Shown: positions 43,884 to 53,473 of the stretch, one piece after another
Layout of the letters: every line of letters begins with the position of its first letter
Position numbering within the stretch: position 1 is the first letter of the stretch
Assembly: GCA_016711825.1 (NCBI GenBank)
Contig: JADJSG010000006.1
Span: 310,001 to 374,000 of the forward strand
Length of the DNA: 64,000 nucleotides
Direction of reading: 5' to 3'
DNA from: Bacteroidota bacterium
Lineage (GTDB): Bacteria > Bacteroidota > Bacteroidia > Chitinophagales > Chitinophagaceae
Notes under the pieces: model-generated
The model's database searches: none
The model's input: only the letters and a program-made list of their open reading frames with translations
What the model was told of the DNA's origin: nothing
Translations under genes and position numbers: made by a program

Positions 43884-45002
43884 ATGAATAATTCCAACGA
43901 TAGAGATGTACAAGATTTGATTGCAGAATTTGTGAGTTCGAAAAATCAATTGCTTCACGAAGAAATTATATCTTCTATTAAGCGAGAGAGTTTTGCTAAT
44001 ATGCAAGAAGAGACGGCTGAAATAAACGAAACCGTGACACCTACATCCCCTAAACAAGCATCCTCTGAAAATATAGCTGATTTAAAGAAACAAATCGAAG
44101 CACTTACTGCCAGAAATCTTGAACTGCAACAGGAACTAACGATGGCTCAAATGCAAGAATCGCAAACCTTATCGTCTGCAAAGCCCATGGGTACAGATGA
44201 TTTGCGAATGGAATTTTTAAATTTTACCAGCGCTCATATTCAACAATTCAATACACGTATTAAAAAAACGGAAGAGCTGATTGAATCTCTTACACAAAAA
44301 ACACAAGGACCTACAGAAAAAAAATCGAACAAGGATTTTCCTTTATGGTTATTTTGGACCAATATAGCGGTTTTAGGTATCATCGCTTTGTATTTTATCA
44401 TACAAATGTTTACAAACGAACAAAGCACTGAACCGACAAACATGCAAACAAGCATTGTAGCACCGAAAGTAACCAATGAGCCTAAAAAACAAACAGCACC
44501 GATCACGCAATCAACACCTCAGTCTGCATTGCCTGCTGAAAATAAAACAACAATCAATAGCGATGCTGAAAATAAGGTGACCACTACCCCACAACAGGTA
44601 AGTACTCCATTTCGGGTAGCTAATACCCCCGCTGTTGCCTCCAAACCAATGGAAACACCCGTGAATACGCAAAAAGCCCCAATCAATGCCAGGCCTTTGC
44701 CCACGCCAACACCAAAGCCAACACCTCAGCCAGTAAAAACAACACTGACTCCCCCATCGGTAAACCCGGTAATGGCAAGTTCAAACAAAACGTCGAAACC
44801 ATTGAGTAAACCCATTGTCAAAACAGGCAATCAATCACCTCAAGTGACACGTGTACCTTCTACCGTACCAAACGACTCCAGAAAACCTATCGTCGCACCA
44901 AAAACAAACCCACAACCTAAACCTGTAGCCGTTGTAAATAACAAACCTGAGCCTGTAAAAAAACCTGTCAATAAAGAGAAGGTATACTTTGGAGAAGACT
45001 AA
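43884..45002 (+). CDS. single-pass membrane protein with coiled coil and Pro/Thr-rich periplasmic tail
   Basis: 372 residues, unrecognised. The cytoplasmic N-terminal ~150 residues contain a coiled coil (~62-95, LKKQIEALTARNLELQQEL). One membrane helix (~153-175) is followed by ~190 residues rich in Pro, Thr, Lys and Asn, which is unfolded in appearance and might span the periplasm or contact peptidoglycan. The tail ends EKVYFGED. It starts the operon with the OmpA-like lipoprotein gene 7 bp downstream, so the two products may form an envelope-spanning pair. No enzyme motif. Confidence 0.75.
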   Translation: MNNSNDRDVQDLIAEFVSSKNQLLHEEIISSIKRESFANMQEETAEINETVTPTSPKQASSENIADLKKQIEALTARNLELQQELTMAQMQESQTLSSAKPMGTDDLRMEFLNFTSAHIQQFNTRIKKTEELIESLTQKTQGPTEKKSNKDFPLWLFWTNIAVLGIIALYFIIQMFTNEQSTEPTNMQTSIVAPKVTNEPKKQTAPITQSTPQSALPAENKTTINSDAENKVTTTPQQVSTPFRVANTPAVASKPMETPVNTQKAPINARPLPTPTPKPTPQPVKTTLTPPSVNPVMASSNKTSKPLSKPIVKTGNQSPQVTRVPSTVPNDSRKPIVAPKTNPQPKPVAVVNNKPEPVKKPVNKEKVYFGED

Positions 45003-45009
45003 TAGAATT

Positions 45010-45762
45010 ATGAAAAAATACTTTTTGATTGTAAGTGTGTGGATGTTATGGCTGGGTAGTTGTACCTTGATGCAACACAAAAGCTATACCCCAAAGGATC
45101 CTTTGCCCGAAAACAAACAAGCTTTGCCCTTTGTAGAAAAACCCGCCTATTATTCAAAATATTATCAATTTAAAACAGGTCAGTCATACACACGAGCAGT
45201 AGAGCGCGCATACTATGGCATGCAAGCAGAAATGCTTCAAGAGTTGAATAAGTACAATATAAAAAAGGGTTTTAATATAGAAGATTACAACAAATACAGC
45301 AAGGCCTCCTTTTTTCAAACAGATGTTTATGAAATTCCTGCTGATATGAAATCGAAAGCGGTTGATTTGTTTAGACCCTTATTAGATTCCATGTTTTTGC
45401 TGGCTGCACAACATCGTAGTTTTCATGCTGAAATATTAGTATTGGGTTATACCGATGAAGCGGCAGTACCTTACAATACACCTATTTATAATCAATTATT
45501 GAAGTTAAGTAAACAAAAATACTTTTACAATAATGATTACTACAATACACTATCGTATTTTCGGGCTAAAGAAGTAGGCGATATTATTTCCGATTTGCTG
45601 GCAAAGAAAAAAAGTAGTTTTTATCAATTTGATAAAGCCACCTTTGATATTATTGTAGAGGGTCGAGGCATTGAATACCCTGATGCCAAACGCACATATG
45701 ATTTAGAAGACGACAAAAGAAAAATTACAAAAGTGTATTGGAAAGTGTATCAAAGCGAGTAA
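45010..45762 (+). CDS. lipoprotein with divergent OmpA-like domain
   Basis: 250 residues from the ATG at 45010; an ATG 21 nt earlier lies inside the previous gene and adds nothing. Lipoprotein signal MKKYFLIVSVWMLWLGSC. The C-terminal half has a divergent OmpA/MotB-type pattern (EILVLGYTDEAAV...LSYFRAKEVGDIISDLL), where the consensus is a GHTD turn followed by LS..RA..V. That suggests peptidoglycan binding, with some substitutions. It follows the coiled-coil membrane protein by 7 bp and is likely its partner. Confidence 0.75.
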   Translation: MKKYFLIVSVWMLWLGSCTLMQHKSYTPKDPLPENKQALPFVEKPAYYSKYYQFKTGQSYTRAVERAYYGMQAEMLQELNKYNIKKGFNIEDYNKYSKASFFQTDVYEIPADMKSKAVDLFRPLLDSMFLLAAQHRSFHAEILVLGYTDEAAVPYNTPIYNQLLKLSKQKYFYNNDYYNTLSYFRAKEVGDIISDLLAKKKSSFYQFDKATFDIIVEGRGIEYPDAKRTYDLEDDKRKITKVYWKVYQSE

Positions 45763-45906
45763 TACCAAATACTTTTTTGCAGAAAAATTCATAAAAATAT
45801 TTCCAAATGAATTCTGTGATTAAACCCAGATAATGATGTTTTGATTACCCATAGAAAAATAGCGTTCAGAGAAGTGACGAAAAAGCATCAGAAAAAATTT
45901 ATACAT

Positions 45907-46980
45907 TTACAATGCAATCCATTGCACCTCTTTGTCAGTATTTTCAAAAGCCTTCGAAAGCCTTTCCTGGTGGGTATCTGTGATAAATACCTGGGTGTTT
46001 TGTTGACAAATATATTGTATCAGTTGAGTGCCTCTTTTTTCATCTAGTTTTTCAAATATATCATCGAGCAGAAGCAGGGGGATGCTGTCAGTTTGTTCTT
46101 TCAGAATTTCGAATTGGGCAAATTTCAGTGCAAACAAAAATGATTTTCTTTGACCTTGTGAAGCTGCTATTTTTAAAGGCATTTGGTTTAAGGTAAAATA
46201 TAAATCATCTTTATGAATCCCATAATTTGTTCGTTGCAACATGATATCTTTAGGTCTGTTATGCTTTAATATTTCAGTTAAATTTTGTTGATGTAACTGC
46301 GATTGGTATTCAATTTCAATATGTTCGTTGGCTTCGCTTATATATTGATAAATGGCATTTGTTTTCTGTTTCAATTGCGCAATATAAGTGTTGCGGGCAT
46401 TATATATAGGGCGTGCATACTCGCTTAGCTGATCATCATAAATATCTAATACTGCATAATCTTTATCTTGCAATTCATGCCATTTTTTCAATAAGGCATT
46501 GCGTTGTTGCAATATTTTGTTGTAAGCAATGAGGTTCCTCATATAGTTTTCGTCTAATTGCGAAATAAGAATATCGATAAATTTTCTTCTGACTTCGCTG
46601 CCTTCAGTGATAAGTTGTGTATCGTCTGGGGTAATAATCACTACGGGAAATTTGCCGATATGTTTTGACAATTGGGTGTAGGCAACACCAGCAGTTGAAA
46701 ATTCTTTTTTCCCATTTTCTCTAATGATACATTGCACCACATAATGGTTTCCTTTTTCAATATCAGCTTGTATTCGCATACCTTGTTGCTCATTCATCAC
46801 ACAAAATGCATCACTATGTACAAAATAACTTTTAGTGAAACATAAAAAATAAATGGCATCCAGAAGGTTGGTTTTCCCACTGCCATTTTTGCCCGTAATA
46901 CACACAATTTGTTTATTAAATTGAAATGACTTTTCAGCATAATTTTTAAACTGAAATAAATATAATTGATGTACCTGCAT
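45907..46980 (-). CDS. recF: DNA repair and replication protein RecF
   Basis: An SMC-like ATPase that loads RecA at single-strand gaps with RecO and RecR. 357 residues from MQVHQLYLFQFKNY, the typical RecF start; an ATG 48 nt upstream gives an atypical leader. Walker A is ITGKNGSGKTN (residues ~28-38), the ABC-type signature is ASQGQRKS and Walker B is PLLLLDDIFEKLDE. In many bacteria recF sits with dnaA and dnaN, but here it is a single gene. Confidence 0.95.
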   Translation of the reverse strand: MQVHQLYLFQFKNYAEKSFQFNKQIVCITGKNGSGKTNLLDAIYFLCFTKSYFVHSDAFCVMNEQQGMRIQADIEKGNHYVVQCIIRENGKKEFSTAGVAYTQLSKHIGKFPVVIITPDDTQLITEGSEVRRKFIDILISQLDENYMRNLIAYNKILQQRNALLKKWHELQDKDYAVLDIYDDQLSEYARPIYNARNTYIAQLKQKTNAIYQYISEANEHIEIEYQSQLHQQNLTEILKHNRPKDIMLQRTNYGIHKDDLYFTLNQMPLKIAASQGQRKSFLFALKFAQFEILKEQTDSIPLLLLDDIFEKLDEKRGTQLIQYICQQNTQVFITDTHQERLSKAFENTDKEVQWIAL

Positions 46981-47245
46981 GGAATGGCGAAGATAGGGGA
47001 TTGCATTTTTAATGCCTAATACCCACAAAATATTCTCAACAGTCAGCCCATTTTAAAACAGCTTTTTCAATGGGTATAGGTTTGCTATCTTTATTTTGAA
47101 AGAATAAAAGAATCGATTTCAATAATTGTTTCCCAAATAAACACTATTTTGTACGTTCATCTGGATGATATAGGCTAATACAAACTCCCTTTTCTTACAG
47201 CATGAAAACGCAACCAATTCGCAGATTTTATACCACCCAACACCT

Positions 47246-48499
47246 ATGACACCAAGTATACAACCCATTCAAAACAAAGACAGAGTCATCTTTATGGATG
47301 TACTTCGTGGATTTGCCATATTAGGTATTTTTATTGCCAACTTAGGTTCTGGGTTTAGTGGCTTTAATGAAGAGGCCAATCTTACAGGCCCTTTTTTAAT
47401 ACCCCATGCTGACCAGCAAATGCGTTTTTTGCATCACTTATTTATTGAAGGGAAATTTTATTCTATTTTTAGTTTACTCTTTGGATGGGGTATTGCCTAC
47501 CAAATAAAAAGAGGAGATGATAATAATACGAATGTTATTCCTATGCTTTATCGAAGACTCTTTTTTATGTTGTTGTTAGGCACCTTCCATTTATTGATCT
47601 GGCCTGGCGATATTGTATTCTTTTATGCCTTGTTAGGATTCATCTTAATTCCTTTTCGAAAATATAGTAACCGAACATTACTCATTTTTGCGCTTACACT
47701 TATTTTACTCCCCATCGTTTTATATGCAGTCAAAGCCAAATGGGCCTGGCTCAATATGCCTGCTGAATTATTATCACAAACGGGAGTAGAAGTGTCAAAA
47801 AAACTGGATGGGGTGAGCACTGAAGCTGAATATGAAGTATGGATCCAGCAAGCCAATTGGTGGGACATTCTTAAATCAAATATTGGCGGATTTTTCTTTC
47901 GATATTCCTATTTGTTTTTTGTAAGTCGTATACCTAAAGTATTGGGTGTATTCCTGATTGGTTTTGTGATTGGTCGAAGTGATTTTTATACACAGATCAA
48001 CCAACACAAAAAAATCATTTACTGGGTAATCGGTATTGGTTGTATATTGGGCTTACCTGCCAATTATTTCTTAGCTTATCTGATGCAATATTATGGGGGC
48101 GATTATTGGGGTTTAAAAATACATGGTTGGTATCAAACCCTCGTCTATGCTTTAGGGGTGGTTCCCTTAGCTTTGGCCTATGTGGGTTTATTGATGTTGG
48201 GTTTTGAAACCAGTTTAGGAAAAAGAATCTTAACGTATTTGGCACCTGTTGGCAAAATGGCCTTTAGCAATTATATCATGCAATCATTGATTGGCAATTT
48301 TGTATTTCTGCATGCCGGTTTAGGCTTTACAGGTCAGGTTGGACCCGTATATTATACTTTATTTGGGTTGATGGTTTTTGCCTTTCAGGTTTTGATAAGC
48401 ACCTTTTGGCTTCGCTACTTTTATTATGGACCCTTTGAGTGGCTTTGGCGTAGCCTTACCTATTGGAAACGTCCACCATTCAGAATCAACAAACAATAA
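47246..48499 (+). CDS. DUF418 (YeiB) family membrane protein
   Basis: 417 residues with about ten hydrophobic helices. The N-terminal RVIFMDVLRGFAILGIFIAN is the family signature (D.lRG.AllGi...N), shared with acyltransferase-3-like proteins. The C-terminal DUF418 part has GKMAFSNYIMQSL and ends FEWLWRSLTYWKRPPF. The cellular function is not established; a role in transport or acyl transfer at the membrane has been proposed from the fold. It stands alone on this strand before the hydrolase operon. Confidence 0.9.
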   Translation: MTPSIQPIQNKDRVIFMDVLRGFAILGIFIANLGSGFSGFNEEANLTGPFLIPHADQQMRFLHHLFIEGKFYSIFSLLFGWGIAYQIKRGDDNNTNVIPMLYRRLFFMLLLGTFHLLIWPGDIVFFYALLGFILIPFRKYSNRTLLIFALTLILLPIVLYAVKAKWAWLNMPAELLSQTGVEVSKKLDGVSTEAEYEVWIQQANWWDILKSNIGGFFFRYSYLFFVSRIPKVLGVFLIGFVIGRSDFYTQINQHKKIIYWVIGIGCILGLPANYFLAYLMQYYGGDYWGLKIHGWYQTLVYALGVVPLALAYVGLLMLGFETSLGKRILTYLAPVGKMAFSNYIMQSLIGNFVFLHAGLGFTGQVGPVYYTLFGLMVFAFQVLISTFWLRYFYYGPFEWLWRSLTYWKRPPFRINKQ

Positions 48500-48565
48500 A
48501 TCATTATTCTCTTACATCCAAATACTATATTTAAAGTCTGGAAAAATAAAAACGCCCACATACAA

Positions 48566-49624
48566 ATGCCGACCCTACTGAAACCCTTGCAATACTTATC
48601 ATTGATGATGGTTACCTTCAGTTTCCTTTGCAATGCATGTATCAGTAAAAAAAAGATATTGCCTGTTGCACATAACAGCCTATGGCAAATGATACGATAT
48701 AACAAAGGGTCTGAAATCATGGCGCTTGATACGGCCTTTTTAATGGTATCGAACAGGCATTTCATGACTGAGCAAGTGCAATTTGCAGACGAACAAACAG
48801 ATACTACACAGCAACATATTTTGTATATAGGTCGTAAAAATAATTTTATTTATGTATATGAATTAAATTCATTGCAGGAAGGGATAGCCTTATTTCCCAA
48901 AAAAAACTGGGTGCTTTATACAGAAGGGATGGGTAAAACATTTACAGGCAATATTGAACGAGCAACCTTGATGACAAAAACATATGATGTACAAGTGATA
49001 CTGTTTGACTATGCGAGTATCAATAGCACATTAGGGGGCAAAAAAAACTTCGATTTTTCAATGCAAAACGCCCTGGCCTCTTCACATCAATACACGCAAT
49101 TTTTAAAAGAAATTTCAACCATTCATCAACAAACAACCTTGTTTGAAGGGGTGCATATTAGCCTTTTTCTGCATAGCATGGGAAACTTAATGTTTCGTAA
49201 AATGATGCTTGACAATGAATATAAAGTATTAGGCAACCACCAATTTATACAACATATACTTTTTAATGCAGCATGCGTCAACAGAAAAAATCATCATCAA
49301 TGGCTTGCCAACATTGACTTTGCCCAACATCTTTATATTCATTATAATCAGGCAGATAAAAAACTCAATGGGGCCATGGTGATTTCGGGTAATCGGAAAT
49401 TAGGGAGCAAACCTTGTAGACCCTTTGCGCGAAATGTATCCTATATTGACTTTCACAACGCAGTAGGCAACAACCATAGTTATTTTTTAAATATCCCTGG
49501 TCGCGATTTTGTGATGAGCGATGCCATACAGCAATATTATACTACCGTACTCAATGGCCGACCTTATGATGTAGATTCGCTTTTGAAACCCAGTCGCATT
49601 GTTGGCTACAATATGATTCACTAA
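48566..49624 (+). CDS. lipoprotein alpha/beta hydrolase (DUF900-like)
   Basis: 352 residues. An N-terminal lipoprotein signal (SLMMVTFSFLCNACISKKK) precedes a hydrolase core with the nucleophile elbow ISLFLHSMGNLMFRKM (Ser in H-S-M-G-N) and a late His in VSYIDFHNAVGNNHSYF. That pattern fits the alpha/beta hydrolase group near DUF900. The acid residue is not certain. It heads a three-gene operon: the next start is 3 nt after its stop. Confidence 0.7.
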   Translation: MPTLLKPLQYLSLMMVTFSFLCNACISKKKILPVAHNSLWQMIRYNKGSEIMALDTAFLMVSNRHFMTEQVQFADEQTDTTQQHILYIGRKNNFIYVYELNSLQEGIALFPKKNWVLYTEGMGKTFTGNIERATLMTKTYDVQVILFDYASINSTLGGKKNFDFSMQNALASSHQYTQFLKEISTIHQQTTLFEGVHISLFLHSMGNLMFRKMMLDNEYKVLGNHQFIQHILFNAACVNRKNHHQWLANIDFAQHLYIHYNQADKKLNGAMVISGNRKLGSKPCRPFARNVSYIDFHNAVGNNHSYFLNIPGRDFVMSDAIQQYYTTVLNGRPYDVDSLLKPSRIVGYNMIH

Positions 49625-49627
49625 ACC

Positions 49628-50287
49628 ATGAAATATATCCGTACACATTTCATAGCAATATTCATCGCACTTGTGTATGTTTATTTTTGTTATCTGATGT
49701 TGGGTATTGTACTTCAATATATTCCCTACCACACGGATGTGGCCTTTCTAAAAATCAAACAAGATGTGATTGGCATGCTCCATTATCGTATCGCATTTTT
49801 TACCCATGTGTACACATCCATGCTTGTAATGTTTGCAGGCTTTACACAATTTAATCGTTCTTTTTTAAATCATTGGCCCACGCTGCATCGGATGGCTGGC
49901 TGGGTATATGTAGTATCTGTGTTGCTATTGGTTGCCCCTTCAGGATTTGTGATGGGCTTATATGCCAATGGTGGACTGAGTTCACAAATTTCATTTTGTT
50001 TATTATCTGTGTTATGGTTTTATAGCACCTGGCAGGCATTGCGATGCGCTATGCAAAAAAAAATAAATGCCCATCGCAAATGGATGATACGGAGTTTTGC
50101 CCTCACATTATCTGCCATTTCATTGCGTGCATGGAAATACATTTTAGTATATTTGTTGCATCCAGCACCCATGGACACCTATCGGATGGTGGCATGGCTC
50201 AGTTGGGTATTCAATTTAATCATCGCCGAAATCATTATTTTAAAATATATCAATCATGAAAAAAATCCTTTACACACTCTTACTTAG
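49628..50287 (+). CDS. DUF2306-like membrane protein
   Basis: 219 residues with six to seven hydrophobic helices. Conserved His and basic residues match DUF2306: HYRIAFFTHVYTSM, LHRMAGWVYVV and NAHRKWMIRSFALTLSAISLR. These helix-end His residues suggest heme or metal contact, as in some related membrane proteins, but this is inference. It starts just after the hydrolase gene and overlaps the next gene by 32 bp. Confidence 0.82.
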   Translation: MKYIRTHFIAIFIALVYVYFCYLMLGIVLQYIPYHTDVAFLKIKQDVIGMLHYRIAFFTHVYTSMLVMFAGFTQFNRSFLNHWPTLHRMAGWVYVVSVLLLVAPSGFVMGLYANGGLSSQISFCLLSVLWFYSTWQALRCAMQKKINAHRKWMIRSFALTLSAISLRAWKYILVYLLHPAPMDTYRMVAWLSWVFNLIIAEIIILKYINHEKNPLHTLT

Positions 50288-51110
50288 TCAACTATTATGG
50301 GCTTGTAATGAATCTCCTAAAACAGAGACCTCTACATCGGAAAACCCTCCAAGCACGCAAAATGCATCGCCACCTAAACAAATGGTATTTGCTTCGTATG
50401 TTGGAGCCTTTGAAGCGGAAGAAATCAAAGAAGGCTCAGATGCTACTTATTCAAACCTCATCAATATCACCATTCATCAATTAGAAAACGGACAAGCCAC
50501 AGGGCGAAGCATTATTGCCGGCAACGACCGCCCTTTTACTGGCACCTACAAACAAGCAGGAAATGTGTTTGATATCATTGCCTCTGAGCCGGGTGATGAT
50601 AAGCACGATGGACGGTTTGAATTTAAACTCGATACCAGCAAACAAACTGTAGAAGGCAAATGGTATTGCAATGATAAAAACATAGCCGTACCAGTGCGTA
50701 AATTTGCATTGACAAAAAAGACATTTTCCTATAACCCTGAAAACAATTTTGATGAAAGCATTGTAGGGGCTAGTTTATATAATGGCAAAGACATGGAAGA
50801 AAGCAGCTATGAAGCCATCACAGCTAAAGTGACTAAAATCAATGCATCGACCCAAAAGCTAAACAATAAAGATGTAGAAAACCTCTATAAAGGCGATTTA
50901 GAAGTGATACGGAATGCTATTTATGCCCGTCATGGATATTCATTTCGCAATAGAAGAATGCGTTATTTATTTGACAATTTAGTGGAATGGTATGTGCCTT
51001 CAAATGTGGATGTTCGAAACGAACTGACTGCCTTAGAAAAAGATAATATTGCATTGATCAAACGTTATGAAGACCATGCAGAAAAATATTACGATGAGTT
51101 TAGTCGATAG
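50256..51110 (+). CDS. lipoprotein with C-terminal YARHG domain
   Basis: 284 residues. A lipoprotein signal (KKILYTLLLSQLLWAC) is followed by a Ser/Thr/Pro linker, a beta-rich middle (~45-150) and a C-terminal YARHG domain (~208-275) containing the naming motif NAIYARHGYSF and WYVPSNVDV. YARHG domains occur in exported proteins, and their ligand is not known. The 32-bp overlap with the DUF2306-like gene indicates coupled translation. Confidence 0.85.
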   Translation: MKKILYTLLLSQLLWACNESPKTETSTSENPPSTQNASPPKQMVFASYVGAFEAEEIKEGSDATYSNLINITIHQLENGQATGRSIIAGNDRPFTGTYKQAGNVFDIIASEPGDDKHDGRFEFKLDTSKQTVEGKWYCNDKNIAVPVRKFALTKKTFSYNPENNFDESIVGASLYNGKDMEESSYEAITAKVTKINASTQKLNNKDVENLYKGDLEVIRNAIYARHGYSFRNRRMRYLFDNLVEWYVPSNVDVRNELTALEKDNIALIKRYEDHAEKYYDEFSR

Positions 51111-51147
51111 TTGTATAAAAATGCACCCTTTTTTTGCCTAGAATTCT

Positions 51148-51891
51148 CTATATCGTATCAGACTCACCCATTGCATGATGTACCTTGGGTACAATAATTT
51201 TTGCCTGCATGGTACTGCCAAAGTAAGTGCTCATTTCTTCAATGGTATAAGCATCTTCTATACGATACTCCCCAATAGCTGTACGTCGCAAGGCTTGCAA
51301 ATAAGCACCGCAACCTAATGCTGCACCCACATCATTGGCCAGTGAGCGTATATAAGTACCGCTTCCACATACAATGCGAAAATGCACTTCAGGTAATTGC
51401 AACTTGGTGATTTCAAATGCTTCAATATGTACTACCCTGCTTTTCATAATGACTTCCTTCCCTTTACGGGCAAGTTCGTACACAGGTTTACCTTCTTGTT
51501 TCACTGCTGAGTGTATGGGCGGAAACTGTGTGATATCACCAATGAACGTTTTTCGTACACTTTCAAGGAGTGATGGCGTTACCATTGAATAATCTTTTTC
51601 ATCGGTTGGAAAGCTCTCTAAGTCATAAGTGGGAGTGGTTGCCCCTAAATGTATAATGCCTGTATATTCCTTTTTCTGTCCCAGCAAATCGGTTAATTTT
51701 TTTGTCAGTTTACCTGTACAACATATCACCAGTCCACTCGCTAAAGGATCGAGCGTACCTGCATGACCAATTTTAGCACGTGTCCATTTTTTTATTTGGG
51801 TTACTACCCCAAAGGAGGTCCAACCATATGGTTTATCCATTAATATCATTTCTCCTTCTATAAAATTACAAGATGCCAGATTTTTTTTCAT
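51148..51891 (-). CDS. truB: tRNA pseudouridine(55) synthase
   Basis: Makes pseudouridine 55 in the T-loop of tRNAs. 247 residues. The catalytic Asp48 is in IGHAGTLDPLASGLV. The N-terminal EGEMILMDKPYGWTSF and the later GSGTYIRSLANDVG are family-conserved. A -7 promoter element ends just 4 nt before the ATG at 51891. Because NFIEGE belongs to the conserved Bacteroidota start, this implies a leaderless mRNA. No PUA domain. Not in an operon with rbfA or ribF here. Confidence 0.95.
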   Translation of the reverse strand: MKKNLASCNFIEGEMILMDKPYGWTSFGVVTQIKKWTRAKIGHAGTLDPLASGLVICCTGKLTKKLTDLLGQKKEYTGIIHLGATTPTYDLESFPTDEKDYSMVTPSLLESVRKTFIGDITQFPPIHSAVKQEGKPVYELARKGKEVIMKSRVVHIEAFEITKLQLPEVHFRIVCGSGTYIRSLANDVGAALGCGAYLQALRRTAIGEYRIEDAYTIEEMSTYFGSTMQAKIIVPKVHHAMGESDTI

Positions 51892-51895
51892 GATG

Positions 51896-51903
51896 CAAAT
51901 TTA
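51896..51903 (-). promoter_or_regulatory. -7 promoter element of truB
   Basis: TAAATTTG on the minus strand, ending 4 nt before the ATG. The transcript would begin at or very near the start codon. Confidence 0.5.
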
Positions 51904-52130
51904 TACTGAAAACCTGTTTGTGCTGATTTAAATATCTATCAATAGACTGCAAGCCCTATTTAAGCCTCCCGATTCATTTATAAAAAAGCCTATTCTATAT
52001 TCCTTCAAAAAAGCCATTTCTGTCGTTTTCATTTATCCATAACAAGTATACATATATATAATATGCTGATATTTATATCTTCAAAAATATAGATGTTTAT
52101 AAATTCAGCATGTTTAGTACAATCTTTAAT

Positions 52131-52138
52131 TATATTTG
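52131..52138 (+). promoter_or_regulatory. -7 promoter element of the efp-accBC operon
   Basis: TATATTTG, an exact consensus match, 34 nt before the efp ATG. No TTTG lies at the best upstream distance. Confidence 0.5.
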
Positions 52139-52172
52139 CAACTAATTCAACAATTTAATATAACACAACAAT

Positions 52173-52739
52173 ATGGCAACAACAGCAGATATGCGTTCCG
52201 GTTTAATCATCAAATTAGATGGTAGCTTATACAGCGTGGTAGAATTTGGACAAAACAAAACAGCACGTGCAGCCGCAAAAGTATGGGCTAAACTAAAAGG
52301 CGTAGATAATAATCGAACGATTGAGCAAACCTGGAATAGTGGTGAAACAATACACCCGGTAAGGGTTGAGAAAAAACCTTACCAATATTTATACAAAGAC
52401 GAAACAGGTTATAATTTTATGGATAATGGTACATTCGAACAAATTACCGTGGCTGAAAACCTGGTTAATGCACCGCAGTTTTTAAAAGATGGTTTAGAAG
52501 TCATTGTATTGACCAATGGTGAAACAGACATGCCTATAGGCGTAGAATTACCAGAAAAAATTGAAGTGCTTGTTACTTATAGTGAGCCGGGTATGAAAGG
52601 TGACACTGCAACACGCACCTTAAAACCAGCAACAGTTGAAACAGGTGCCAATGTAAATGTACCTTTATTTGTCAACGAAGGTGATGTCATTCGAATCAAC
52701 ACAAAATCAGGAGAATACGTAGAAAGGGTCAAAAATTAA
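52173..52739 (+). CDS. efp: elongation factor P, Arg32 type
   Basis: 188 residues, three-domain tRNA-shaped factor that relieves ribosome stalling at proline runs. The tip of domain I reads FGQNKTARAAAKVWAKLKGV, so the position that carries the modified Lys (KPGKG loop) in many bacteria is Arg32 here. This lines up residue for residue with Pseudomonas-type EF-P (NKSGRNAA), where Arg32 is rhamnosylated by EarP. Whether EarP exists here cannot be seen. The C-terminal EGDVIRINTKSGEYVERVKN is standard. First gene of efp-accB-accC (43 bp to accB). Confidence 0.96.
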   Translation: MATTADMRSGLIIKLDGSLYSVVEFGQNKTARAAAKVWAKLKGVDNNRTIEQTWNSGETIHPVRVEKKPYQYLYKDETGYNFMDNGTFEQITVAENLVNAPQFLKDGLEVIVLTNGETDMPIGVELPEKIEVLVTYSEPGMKGDTATRTLKPATVETGANVNVPLFVNEGDVIRINTKSGEYVERVKN

Positions 52740-52782
52740 TCATTTCTGAAAACTATCTTCTTTTAATAAAATAAAATACACC

Positions 52783-53439
52783 ATGGCAACAATTAAAAAG
52801 GCTCGTCCAACACAGGCAAAGACTGCACCTAAAAAAGCAGTGGCTCAAAAAGCCCCTCTTGTAAATAAACCAGCACCAGCTAAACAAGCAACAAAAAAAG
52901 CAGTTCCTGCCGCAAAATCAGTGAAGGAAACGGCTCTTAAGATGCCCAATGCAATTTTCAATATTGATGAAATCAATGAATTGCTCAAAGCGGTAAATCA
53001 TTCTAATGTGAATGAGTTAAAATTAGAAAAAGGTGATTTTAAAATTACCATCCGTCAAGGAATGCCAATGGTAGCTGCTACATCTGCACCACAAGCAACA
53101 ACACCCGCGCCTGCGCATACCCCCGTGGCAACACCAGCACAAGTAGTAGCACAAGCTCCCGCTGCGCCTGCTGCCCCCATTGCAGACACTTCTTCCGATC
53201 ATCTTATTACCGTTAAATCGCCGATGATTGGTACATTTTACCGATCAGCAGGTCCGGGTAAACCTACTTTTATAAATGTAGGCGATGAAATAAAAGTGGG
53301 CCAGGTGATTTGTATTGTAGAAGCCATGAAACTATTTAATGAAATAGAAAGTGAAGTGAGTGGTAAAGTAGTGAAAGTGTTGGCCGATGACAGCAGCCCT
53401 GTTGAATACGATCAGCCATTATTTTTAATTGAACCTTAA
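52783..53439 (+). CDS. accB: acetyl-CoA carboxylase biotin carboxyl carrier protein
   Basis: 218 residues. The C-terminal biotinyl domain has the lipoyl/biotin loop VEAMKLFNEIE with biotin on Lys183. The family thumb motif region KSPMIGTFYRSAGPGKPTF is present. The middle is an Ala/Pro linker (~95-135). The N-terminus is ~50 residues longer than usual and extremely rich in Lys, Ala and Pro (KKARPTQAKTAPKKAV), a histone-tail-like extension. Works with accC just downstream in the first step of fatty-acid synthesis. Confidence 0.95.
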   Translation: MATIKKARPTQAKTAPKKAVAQKAPLVNKPAPAKQATKKAVPAAKSVKETALKMPNAIFNIDEINELLKAVNHSNVNELKLEKGDFKITIRQGMPMVAATSAPQATTPAPAHTPVATPAQVVAQAPAAPAAPIADTSSDHLITVKSPMIGTFYRSAGPGKPTFINVGDEIKVGQVICIVEAMKLFNEIESEVSGKVVKVLADDSSPVEYDQPLFLIEP

Positions 53440-53455
53440 ATAATTTGAACAAGGA

Positions 53456-53473
53456 AATTGCTTAAAAGCAATT
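53456..53473. repeat. perfect 8-bp hairpin between accB and accC
   Basis: AATTGCTT-AA-AAGCAATT, 17 bp past the accB stop. No U-run follows, so it is not a terminator. It might stabilise or process the mRNA. Confidence 0.35.
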
